A stretch of DNA of 64,000 bases from Rhizobium sp. RCAM05350 (lineage in GTDB: Bacteria > Pseudomonadota > Alphaproteobacteria > Rhizobiales > Rhizobiaceae). Position 1 is the stretch's first letter. Each line of letters opens with the position of its first letter. Below, piece by piece: positions 14,683 through 23,539 of the stretch. The stretch covers positions 1,364,001-1,428,000 of the forward strand of contig CP087974.1 of assembly GCA_024426085.1 (NCBI GenBank), written 5' to 3'. The notes beneath the pieces were generated by a model, which did not search any database, had not been told where the DNA came from, and saw nothing but the letters and a program-made list of their open reading frames with translations. The position numbers and the translations under genes are program-made.

Positions 14683-15642
14683 ATGGCCAGCTTCGACAGA
14701 CGCACGTTCATGAAGTTTTCGGCAACAGCATTGGTCACCGGAGGCACCGTCACCACAGCCAAGGCAGGAAGCACGCCCATGACCGTTGAAACCGCAGATC
14801 ACGCCGTCCGTATGCCCGCCTTTGTCGATCACTCGCATCTGGTGGTGCGCGACCTGCCGATGGTCTCGTCCTGGTACCAGACGATCATGGGCTTGAAGCC
14901 GATCGAGAAGACAGCGAGCGGCGAGACGCTCGGCGTTAACGGCCGCCCGCTTTTGACGCTGACGACGCAGGGCAATGCCGAAACAGCGCCACAGAATGCG
15001 CCGGGCCTGTTCCACACCGCCTTCCTCGTGCCCGACCGCACCGAGCTTGGCCGCTGGCTCGCGCATATCGCCCATAACAACGTGCCGCTGCAGGGTGCGT
15101 CCGATCATCTGGTTTCAGGAAGCGATTTATCTCGGCGATCCGGAGGGCAACGGCATCGAGGTCTATCGCGACCGGCCGCGCGACGAGTGGAACTATCTGC
15201 AGGACGGCATGGTGAAGATGGCGACGCTGCCGCTCGACCTGCAGGCGCTCTATGACGAAGCCCCGAAGGACACATGGGACGGCATGGCGAATGGTACCGC
15301 CATCGGCCATATCCATCTGCAGGTTTCCGACATTCCTGAAGCCAACGCCTTCTTCGGCGATGTGCTCGGGCTCGACCTGATGGCCACTTATCCCGGCGCC
15401 AGCTTTTTGCCTCAGGCAAATATCATCACCATGTCGGCGCCAATATCTGGAATTCACGGGGCGCGCCAAAACGCCAGGCCAACATGACCGGCCTGTCGGA
15501 CTACACGGTGCATTTCAACGATCCGGCCAAGCTGCAGAACGCAGTTACCAAGCTCGACGAACTGGAGATTCCGGTGACGCGAAACGGCGATACCGTCTCT
15601 TTGATCGACCCCTGGGGCATCGGCCTGAAACTGATCGGCTGA
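14683..15642 (+). CDS. Two-domain VOC protein (catechol 2,3-dioxygenase-like), two frameshifts
   Basis: About 319 residues. After an N-terminal leader DRRTFMKFSATALVTGG there are two glyoxalase/VOC domains: FVDHSHLVVRDLPMVSSWYQ with HTAFLVPD, and IGHIHLQVSDIPEANAFF with KYHHHVGANIW. The layout resembles CatE-type extradiol dioxygenases, with His ligands in each half. An A inserted into CG at 15117 and a break near 15415 shift the frame. The RR-containing leader is unusual for this normally cytosolic family and may mark export or a redundant upstream start. Confidence 0.83.
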
Positions 15643-15654
15643 CGTCCGATCTTG

Positions 15655-15677
15655 CCGCCGGAACCATTGCCCGGCGG
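15655..15677 (+). terminator. Short hairpin after the VOC gene
   Basis: CCGCCGG and CCGGCGG form a 7-bp stem with a 9-base loop, 12 bases after the VOC stop codon. It fits a weak terminator; no T run follows. Confidence 0.5.
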
Positions 15678-15776
15678 TGACCATCGCTGAGTTTTCAACA
15701 GGTCCCTGCGACGGATTGCACCAACGCGCCGCTTAAAATTGACTATTATAGCCATGACGGCATCCGCTTTGACCGC

Positions 15777-16671
15777 GTGGATGGCGCAATAATCCAGAAT
15801 TCGAGCATCCACGATCTCTATATCTGCGAAAGCAGCACGGAATGCGAATTCTCGGTGTTCGATCCGAACCGGGCGCCCTATGCCGCCATCAGCGCGCACG
15901 GAACCAAGAACCTGACGATCCGCGATACCGATATCGATATCGACAACGTGACCTACGGTCTATTCGCCGGTAGCACCATCGACGAAAGCGACTGGCCGCC
16001 TGTTATCAACGACGCCGCCAGCAACATCACGCTGGACAACGTGACGATCTCGCGCTCCCGTCGCGAAGGATTGCTGCTCGTCGCGGCAAACGACGTCAAT
16101 CTCAACAAGGTGACGATCGACAACTCGATGCAGGGCCGCGACATGGATTTCGTCGTGCTGCAGGGTACGCGCGACGTAACAATCACCGACATGGTGCTGA
16201 AGGGCGGCATCAACGGTTTGATGCTGGTGACATCCAGCAGCATGCCGGAGGGTGCTGTGACCACCGACGTCAATGTCGACGGCCTGACGATCGACGGCAC
16301 GCGCAATGCCGGTATCTTCCTCAACCCGGTATCCGGCATCAACTTCAAAAACGTTTCGATCACCAATGCCGGAACATACGGCGCCTTCATCTACGGCAGC
16401 GACTGGGACTTCCTCGGTGGGCCGGTCAGCGACATTACCTTCGACAATGTCACGATCGACAAGGCCGGTACGGCCGGGCTCTACTTCATGGGTCCATCGC
16501 TGGATATCAAAGGCGGCGTCACTGTCACCGGCACCCCTGCGCGATTGCAAGGTCGACCCGTCCTGGGACGGCAGCCTCGGCGGCTCGCTGACCCAAGGCC
16601 CCGGCTCGGTCCTCACCGTCAATGGCGGTGTGCTCGACCAGACGACCTTTGCCGGCCGCTGCGGCGGATAA
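15777..16671 (+). CDS. Right-handed beta-helix protein, probably 5'-truncated, one frameshift
   Basis: About 298 residues of short repeating beta-helix turns such as NITLDNVTISRSRREGLLL, DVTITDMVLKGGINGL and DITFDNVTIDKAGTAGLYF, as in pectate-lyase-like and other parallel beta-helix proteins. The frame is open upstream to 15681 (TNAPLKIDYYSHDGIRFDRV) with no ATG, ribosome site or signal peptide. The N-terminus is therefore probably missing, and GTG 15777 is only the first usable start. A T inserted into CG at 16538 shifts the last 45 residues, which end FAGRCGG. Function unknown. Confidence 0.65.
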
Positions 16672-16684
16672 CGAGCATTAAAAT

Positions 16685-16718
16685 TGCCGCCCGCACCTCC
16701 AACGAGATATGGGCGGCA
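16685..16718. terminator. Hairpin between convergent beta-helix and beta-propeller genes
   Basis: TGCCGCCC (16685-16692) and GGGCGGCA (16711-16718) form an 8-bp stem in the 56-bp gap between two convergent genes. A bidirectional terminator is the likeliest role. Confidence 0.55.
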
Positions 16719-16727
16719 GATCGACTA

Positions 16728-17958
16728 TCAATGCGTGGCACCGGAACCGCCAACCGCGACGATCGCGTAGGGCATTCCCTCGACCGGAATGGTCGCCGTT
16801 TCCTGCAAGCTGTCGCTGTTGATCATCCGCACCAGGCTGTGGCGGGGATCGGTGATGGCGATGCGATCGCCGGCAACCGCAAGCCGCGGACGTGGATCGC
16901 GCCAATGGCCATCCTTGCTATAGGGCTCGGTGACGCCAGCCGACCGGACGATCTCACCGCTGACGACATCCAGAACATGCAGTTTTCCATCCTCTGTCAG
17001 GATATAGGCGTTGCGGACATTGGCCGGGTCAAGGATGAAATCGACGCGGCGGGTCGGCAGGTCGACAAGGCGGTAAGGCGTCGCACTGTCCGGGTCGATC
17101 AGCACCACCTTGTCCTCGCCGTAATTGCCGAGAAAGAACTGCATCGACCGGCCGCCGAGCAGGGTCGAAACCTTGCCCTCCGGCAGATCGCTGCCATAGG
17201 CGACCATCTCCAGCTTCGGACCATCGATACCGCCCGGTCGGGCAACGAGTACGCCTTCCGCGCATCCGAAGGCCACCAGGCGCGCCGACGTCGCTTCGCC
17301 ATGCAGGCCGGTGCAGGTGGCGACTTCTGCCGAGCTGCTTGCCGGACCGGTCGACAACACGCAGCCCGAGCCGTGGCGGCAGCTCATCCGGCTTTACCTC
17401 AACCTGCGTGTTGGGCACGGAAACCAGAATATGTTGCCCCACAGGCACCGCCACGCCATGATGCGGCGCGGTGGTATCGATGCTTGCCGCTTGCCCCTTG
17501 CCTTCGAGCAGTGCGCTTTCCTCAAACAGATCGGTCTTGCTGCCGCGATCGTAGAAAACCGCCACGTCGTCACCATGGGTCACCACATGGCCCGGCTTCT
17601 TTCCGGTGATGATACCGCCAAGCAGCTTCGGGTCGGAAATCTCGATGTCGCGATGCTCGCCATGATCCGAAAGCGCAACGCCCGTCGAGATCACCTGCAC
17701 CCTGTCCTTGTCACCCTGCACGGCAAAGACGGTCTTGCCGCTGTCACTTAACGACAGTGCCGCATAGCCGCCAAGGTCGAAGCGGCCAAGCTCGCTGCCG
17801 CTTGCCGCATCCAGCGCCCGCACCACCGGCTGGGTATGATCGGCGACGAACAGGCGCCATGTTTCTTTATGGTCATCGGCCAAGGCTGGAAGGGGAGGCA
17901 GCGCCGTCAGCGCCAGAACAGCGGCGGCCCGCATCGGTTTGCCAAGATGGATCGGCAT
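16728..17958 (-). CDS. Secreted beta-propeller protein, probable AztD-like zinc metallochaperone, one frameshift
   Basis: About 409 residues with a cleavable signal (AAAVLALTALPPLPALA, then DDHKE). The mature chain shows propeller blades (WRLFVADHTQPVVRALDAAS, VDFILDPANVRNAYILTEDG) and many His residues. CTGLHGEATSARLVAFGCAE resembles the conserved Cys/His segment of AztD, the periplasmic zinc chaperone. A T inserted into CG at 17328 (plus strand) splits it. No aztABC transporter is adjacent, but a Zur-like box directly upstream supports a zinc role. Naming by sequence is tentative. Confidence 0.72.
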
Positions 17959-17977
17959 AGTTTCTCCTGCAAATTAT

Positions 17978-17994
17978 TTATGTAATAACATTAC
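17978..17994. promoter_or_regulatory. Zur-like palindrome upstream of the AztD-like gene
   Basis: TTATGTAATAACATTAC lies 20 to 36 bases upstream of the start codon. Its core TGTAATAACATTACA (17981-17995) is a perfect inverted repeat around AAC. It resembles the ATGTTATAACAT core of alphaproteobacterial zinc-uptake regulator (Zur) sites. A repressor bound here would cover the promoter under zinc-replete conditions. Confidence 0.6.
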
Positions 17995-17995
17995 A

Positions 17996-18487
17996 ATGCA
18001 GAAGTTATAAAGTTACACACCTGTTGTCCAGACGGAAAATCGACATCTGGCATTCTGCCAGCGTTTAACGTGTTGCTGCGACACGCAGTTAAATACGGAG
18101 AACCACCAGTCACCGCACAGGGCCATTCCATATTGCAGGGCAGCGGCAAGGGCGTGTCTTACCCCTAAAACGCCGCTCCCTTGGCCTGCGCTGATTTTTT
18201 ACCCCAATAAAGGTGAAGGGAACGCGCGTTCATTGGCGTCAACTACTATTGCTCATCCACAATAACTGGTGTATCCAAAGAATAACAAGATTAAAACTGC
18301 GTTACAAATTGATTACCAAGACAAAATTTCATCATTCTGTCACAAAATTGACGCCATTCTTGATTGAAAATTAGGCAATAGCACAATATTTTTGTTTATG
18401 CCGATTAAATACACAGAACAATATTAAAAATAATGCAAAACAACTCCGAGTAGAAGATCTAATAGTAAATATAGTACGAGGTTTAAA
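17996..18487. other. Long AT-rich intergenic region
   Basis: I see no gene here. The first 200 bases have ordinary composition; from about 18200 to 18487 the sequence is clearly AT-rich compared with the rest of the window. It separates the divergent AztD-like and glycosyltransferase genes and probably holds the promoter of the glycosyltransferase. I could not identify a defined regulator site in it. Confidence 0.5.
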
Positions 18488-19525
18488 ATGACGACCAATA
18501 TCGCTGTCATAATACCTTTCTATCAGGCAGAAGACGGAATTTTGCGCAGGGCGCTCGAGTCTGTTGAGATGCAGCAACTGCCTGCCGGCGTTACGCTGAA
18601 GGTCGTTATCGTCGATGACGCTTCACCGCACTCTGCCAGCAAGGAGCTCGAAGGGTTCTCATTCACGTGCAGCCATTCGCTGAACGTCATCACGCAGGTC
18701 AATTCCGGCCCTGCCGGAGCGCGAAACACCGGCTTGAACAGTCTTGCAGGCGAGGAGATCGATTTGGTCTCGTTCCTGGACTCCGACGACATATGGAATC
18801 CCCTGCACATCCAAAGGGCCTTGTCGGCTCTGCGGAAAAGCGATTTTTTCTTCTGCAATCACGTGAGGAGCAAACATTACGGCGATTATTTCCGTTGCCT
18901 GCCCGAAACATGGCATGCCCTCAGCCAAAACCGTGGGACGGGACATTCGCAGATGGTCAAGGTGTTTCGTGCCGGTGAACTCACGCGGACAATGATACGC
19001 GAATGCCCACCACAGACATCGACGGTCGTCTACAATTTCCGTAAAAACCCGGATCTCCGCTTCAACGCTTCCTTAAGAAGCGCCGGAGAAGACCACATCT
19101 TCTGGATCGAGCTGTCGATTGACAATGCGACGGCGGTGGACGTTCGGGTGAATGTAAGCTGTGGCGAAGGCCTTAACCTTTACTGGTCGAATGTTTCCTG
19201 GGAAAGCCCGAAATCGATCAGCATCCAGGGCTGCCTTGCCATCCAGTACAATTACATGCGCAACAACGACCGCATCTATTCCATGGACGTTGAAACGATC
19301 GCCTTCAGGCAGAGACTGTATGAGGGCGCCTATCTCTATGCGATCCTGCGCGGAGTGGCGAAAAGGTTCCTTCCGGACCCCAAGGTCTTCACGAAACTGG
19401 TATCGCACTATCCGGCCTTTATCCTGCGCAGCCCTGCCAACCTTGCCTTCTTTGTCATGAACAGGAAGGTGATGACGGATGTTACTTCGGTAAAAAACGT
19501 CCCTAGCGCAGACCTGGCCGCATAG
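18488..19525 (+). CDS. Family 2 glycosyltransferase
   Basis: The gene is intact and encodes 345 residues. The GT-A fold is shown by IAVIIPFYQAEDGILRRALE, VVIVDDASPHSAS, then NSGPAGARNTGLN and the metal-binding DSDD in VSFLDSDDIWNPLHI. It would add a sugar from a nucleotide sugar to a growing surface glycan on the cytoplasmic face of the membrane. Together with the sugar-phosphate transferase 100 bases downstream it forms a small glycan locus behind an AT-rich promoter region. Acceptor and donor cannot be told from sequence. Confidence 0.9.
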   Translation: MTTNIAVIIPFYQAEDGILRRALESVEMQQLPAGVTLKVVIVDDASPHSASKELEGFSFTCSHSLNVITQVNSGPAGARNTGLNSLAGEEIDLVSFLDSDDIWNPLHIQRALSALRKSDFFFCNHVRSKHYGDYFRCLPETWHALSQNRGTGHSQMVKVFRAGELTRTMIRECPPQTSTVVYNFRKNPDLRFNASLRSAGEDHIFWIELSIDNATAVDVRVNVSCGEGLNLYWSNVSWESPKSISIQGCLAIQYNYMRNNDRIYSMDVETIAFRQRLYEGAYLYAILRGVAKRFLPDPKVFTKLVSHYPAFILRSPANLAFFVMNRKVMTDVTSVKNVPSADLAA

Positions 19526-19625
19526 GGGGGCCTTCGTTTTTGTTGGTTCGCACCTTGCCTTCCGAGCATTTTACCTTGGACTGCAAAGCCGGCCTTGTGA
19601 AAAATCAAAATATTTCGAGCTCGAC

Positions 19626-20276
19626 ATGATATCATCCGCAGCAAGAAACGGTAAAAAATCCCTTATACATATTGTCAATCTTCAGTATAGACCAACTGGA
19701 GGCTTCACGAAACGGCTCACCGATGTCTTTATTTCTCTTTCTGTCATACTGATATTCTTTCCAATTATTCTGATGATCGCAGCGCTGGTGAAGTTATCAA
19801 CCACAGGATCGGTATTTTGCGGCCATACCGAGATCGGATATGACGGCGTCTCCCTGATCTGCTTGAAGTTCAGAACCTCTTCTCCCGCGGGAGTGCAGGA
19901 TTTCGCTCAATATCTGACGATGACACCGGAGACGGCCTGGACGGGCAGGCGTCAGTCGGACATCCCGCCCCCACCCCTGGGGGCCGTTCTTCAACAAATG
20001 GGTCTGGACGGACTGCCGCAGATCTTCAACGTGCTACGCGGCGACATGAGTATCGTCGGACCCTCACCGTTGACGATGAGCGAGATCGAGCGATACGGGT
20101 CCAATACTTCGTATTACATCAAAACGCGCCTGGGCCTGATCGGCTACCGGTTGAGCAGCGGCACGGACGCCCATTATTTACGGCGCCTGCAACTCGACAG
20201 GGACTATGCGGAAAACTGGACGATGGTGGCGGATTGCAGAGAGATCTGGCGATTTCTCACCGCTGTGCGGCGTTAA
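19626..20276 (+). CDS. Divergent ExoY/WbaP-type sugar-phosphate transferase
   Basis: Intact, 216 residues. The family outline is present: KRLTDVFISLSVILIFFPII as the membrane anchor helix, YDGVSLICLKFRTS, MGLDGLPQIFNVLRGDMSIV, then DYAENWTMVADCREIWR. Such enzymes move a sugar-1-phosphate to undecaprenyl phosphate to start a polysaccharide. However, several usually fixed positions differ: TSLDELPQ is MGLDGLPQ, GPRP is GPSP, and the PGITGLWQV segment reads LGLIGYRLSS. It may have altered specificity or reduced activity. It probably shares a transcript with the upstream glycosyltransferase. Confidence 0.8.
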   Translation: MISSAARNGKKSLIHIVNLQYRPTGGFTKRLTDVFISLSVILIFFPIILMIAALVKLSTTGSVFCGHTEIGYDGVSLICLKFRTSSPAGVQDFAQYLTMTPETAWTGRRQSDIPPPPLGAVLQQMGLDGLPQIFNVLRGDMSIVGPSPLTMSEIERYGSNTSYYIKTRLGLIGYRLSSGTDAHYLRRLQLDRDYAENWTMVADCREIWRFLTAVRR

Positions 20277-20334
20277 CGACTGCTCACAAACGAGCAGCCC
20301 GGCATCGGCCTTGGCGCATAATCCGCTTGCGGCA

Positions 20335-21160
20335 TTACGCGCCGGCGCCAGCCCATTCACATCGGAAGGCCAGGATAGGCTTTGAAAACCCTTTCAGCCG
20401 CCGGCGCTTTGCCTGCGTGAAGAGGTCGGCCGCGCTGTACTCCCGAAAGATGTTCTCCGACACCAAGATCTGATCGCTGGAGGCTGCATTGCACAGGCGG
20501 GCTGCCAGTTGCACGGTGGAACCTGAACAGATCGTTGCTGTCCTCCACAGGCTCGCCGCAATCCAGCCCGATACGGATATGAAGGGGCTCGGCATTGCCG
20601 AGATTGTACCGTTCAAACTCCTGCTGGATCGCCCTTGCGCAATCGACGGCTGCCGCTATCGAGGCGAATGTCGCCATGACGCCGTCGCCGGTGTGCTTCA
20701 CCTCGCGGCCGGAAAATTGCTCCAGACATCTATGCACCACGGCGTCATGCGCCCTGACCAGTTCAGTCGCCATGCGGTCGCCGAGACGCGACGTCATCGC
20801 GGTCGAGCCGACGATGTCGGTGAACAGGATAGCTCGGTGGCCGGAATCCATTTCGGCCGAGGATTGTCCCGGCGCTGGCTCGGGGTCGTATATTCGGCCA
20901 AGAAATGCCTCGACCGCCGACAGGGCAACCTCGACGACCTCGCCGGCGACAAAGCCGTGCGCCTCGCGGTGAACGCATTGGGCCGTTTCGGCGTCCGGCG
21001 CGTCCATCAGGCAAAATGCGGTCCCACGCCGCTGGTCGAACCAGTAGGTCAGGAACTTGACGCCGTACTGATCCTGAATCTCAAGATCCTTGCTATGTGC
21101 CTCGGCAACATCTGCTGCCGTGGTTCCCGTCAGTACATGCCGGTCCATGAAAATAGGCAT
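20335..21160 (-). CDS. DUF4242 domain fused to class III adenylate/guanylate cyclase, one frameshift
   Basis: About 274 residues. Residues 1-85 form a DUF4242 (SCO4226-like) domain: MPIFMDRHVLTGTTAADVAE, YGVKFLTYWFDQRRGTAFCL, VHREAHG. Residues 105-265 form a class III cyclase: metal-binding Asp residues in ILFTDIVGSTAM and HTGDGVMATF. The usual VNxAARL motif with the transition-state Asn reads STVQLAARL, Asn replaced by Gln. A T inserted into CG at 20524 on the plus strand shifts the last 63 residues. The protein has no membrane segment. It could make cAMP or cGMP, or act as a sensor with weak catalysis. Confidence 0.82.
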
Positions 21161-21318
21161 CTGCGCGCTCCCGCCCCCGAGCCCTGCATCGATTGCAAGG
21201 TTTCATTCTACGGCCCGGAAGCAGTTCCGTCCACACTTAGAACTCACTAATATAAAAGGGAGGACATCGCTGCCCTCCCCTTGCCGTCTTGCGCCTTGCT
21301 GTCTTGCCGGCCGGTCGC

Positions 21319-23240
21319 TCAGGCCGCGTAGCGGGTGCGCTGCTGCGATGGCTGCATCTGATGCGAACGGCTTGCTTCCTCCAGCTTGAAACGGGCAAGC
21401 AGGGTTTGCAGCTGGCGGCTTTCGTCGGCGAGCGTTTCGCTGGCGGCCGTGGTCTCCTCGACCATGGCGGCATTCTTCTGGGTCATCTGGTCCATGTGGT
21501 TGACCGAGGTATTGATCTCGGCAAGCGCCGTTGCCTGCTCGCGCGCGGCGGTGGCGATGCTTTCGACGTGATCGTTGACGCGCAGGACAAGCCGCTCGAT
21601 TTCGACCAGCGCATCGCCGGTCGCGCGCACCAGCGAGACGCCACCCTCGACCTCGGAGGCAGACGCACTGATCAGCGTCTTGATCTCCTTGGCGGCATTG
21701 GCTGAGCGCTGCGCCAGTTCGCGGACTTCCTGGGCAACGACAGCAAAGCCACGGCCAGCGTCCCCTGCCCGCGCCGCCTCAACACCGGCATTCAGCGCCA
21801 AGAGGTTGGTCTGGAAGGCGATCTCGTCGATGACGCCGATGATCTGGCTGATCCGGCTGGAGGAACCTTCGATCCGGCTCATGGCGCTGACGGCGTTGCG
21901 GACGATCTCCCCCGACTTGCCGGCACTTTCCTTGGTTTCGCGGACCATGTCGCGGGCCTCGTTGGCGCGCGACGACGAGGTGCGGACGGTGGCGGTGATC
22001 TCGTCAAGCGCCGCTGCGGTTTCCTCAAGCGCTGCCGCCTGCTGCTCGGTACGCTTCGACAGGTCGTTGGCGGCGGAGCTGAGTTCTGCCGAGCTGTCCT
22101 TGATGGTGCCGGCGGCACCGCGGACATTCTGCATGGTCGAGCGCAACGTCACCATCGTCGCGTTGACGTTCTGCTGCAGTTCGGCGAATGCGCCCTGGAA
22201 CTGTCCTTCCATGCTTTCCGACAGATCGGCATCGGCGAGGGCTGCGATGACGCGGCGCACTTCGGTGACGGCAAGATCGATGCTGCCGACCAGTTCGTTG
22301 ACGCTGCCGGCGAACCGGTTGAGGTCGTCGTTCTGGTAGTCCTTGCCAATACGGCCGGTGAAGTCGCCGGCAACGGCTGCCGCGACGACGGCGCTGATGC
22401 TCGACTGCAGATCGCTGCTCAGCGCGTGAAGGGCTGCTTCCTGCGCCTTCATATCGCGCATCGCCAAAGCGTTGCGGCGGAAGACTTCGACGGCGCGGGC
22501 CATTTCGCCGATCTCGTCCTTGCGGGTGGCGTCTGTGCCGGTGCTATCGAGATTGCCTTCGGCAAGGCGGCTCATCGCGGCAGTCAGATCGCGAACCGGA
22601 GTGGAAATGCCGCGACGGGCGACCAGCAAGCTGACGACGGCGCCAACGACGATGCAGCCGGCAGCAGCGAAGACGGCGATAGCGAGCGACCGACGAGGAC
22701 TGAAGCGCATCGGCGCGGGCTGCGGCAAGTTCCTCACCCGAATAGGTGCTGTAGACCTTGACGGTGCTGGTCACGGTCTTTTGCGCATCGAGCGCCTTGT
22801 CGAGACCGGCCTTGATGGCGGCCACATCCTGCGGGTTTGCTTCGGCAATACCGACCATGGCGCGGATTTCGCCGAAATAGGTTTCGAGCGTCGTGCGGAT
22901 GGCCTGCAGCTGCTTCAGTTCCGTCTCGTCAGCGGCCGCTTCGATCTTTGGCAGACGTGCGAGCATTTCCGTGGAGCGCTTCTCGGCCTCGGCGCGGAAA
23001 TCCGCTGCCTTTTCCGGCTGCGCGGCCAGCTGGTAGGTCATCCGGCTGATGGCGATGATATCGACACGCAGGTCCATGGCCTCGCGGGCGACCTCCTCCC
23101 TCGCACCGACCGACACGATGGCCTCTTCGGAGCGCCATGATGCCCTTGGCGCCGACGGACGCAATGACCAAGCAAGACAGCCCCATGACGAAAACGACAA
23201 GACTGATCTTCTGGAGGATGGAGAGATTGCGAAAATTCAT
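21319..23240 (-). CDS. Methyl-accepting chemotaxis protein, two frameshifts
   Basis: About 640 residues. After [20 protein letters not shown] (first membrane helix) there is a helical periplasmic sensor of about 160 residues, a second helix ([20 protein letters not shown]), a HAMP domain with a second HAMP-like part, and a signalling domain with the hairpin tip region [20 protein letters not shown] and [19 protein letters not shown]. It would bind CheW and CheA and control flagella. Extra bases near 23136 and 22700 shift the frame. No chemotaxis genes are adjacent, so it is an orphan receptor. The ligand is unknown. Confidence 0.93.
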
Positions 23241-23539
23241 GGCTGCACTCCGGCTGGGCAGATGGCCCGCGCGCTGAACGAAAAATGGGAGATCGAGGCA
23301 TGATGCCTCTGGCAAAACGCTGCAGGAGAAGGGACATCGCGCGTTGTGGCGCAATGTGAGGGAATTGCGCTAACGTCCGGTTAAAGCTGGCATCCAAGAA
23401 ATCGAGGCGGGGGCAATCAAACGGGACACCGCTTCAAGACGCCGTCTCGTCATAGCGGCCAAAGCGAGTTTCAGCTTGAACCTTCGGCGTCCTGTCTCTA
23501 TCTCCGTTGGACATTCCTCGCATTTTCCCGGAGACATCC

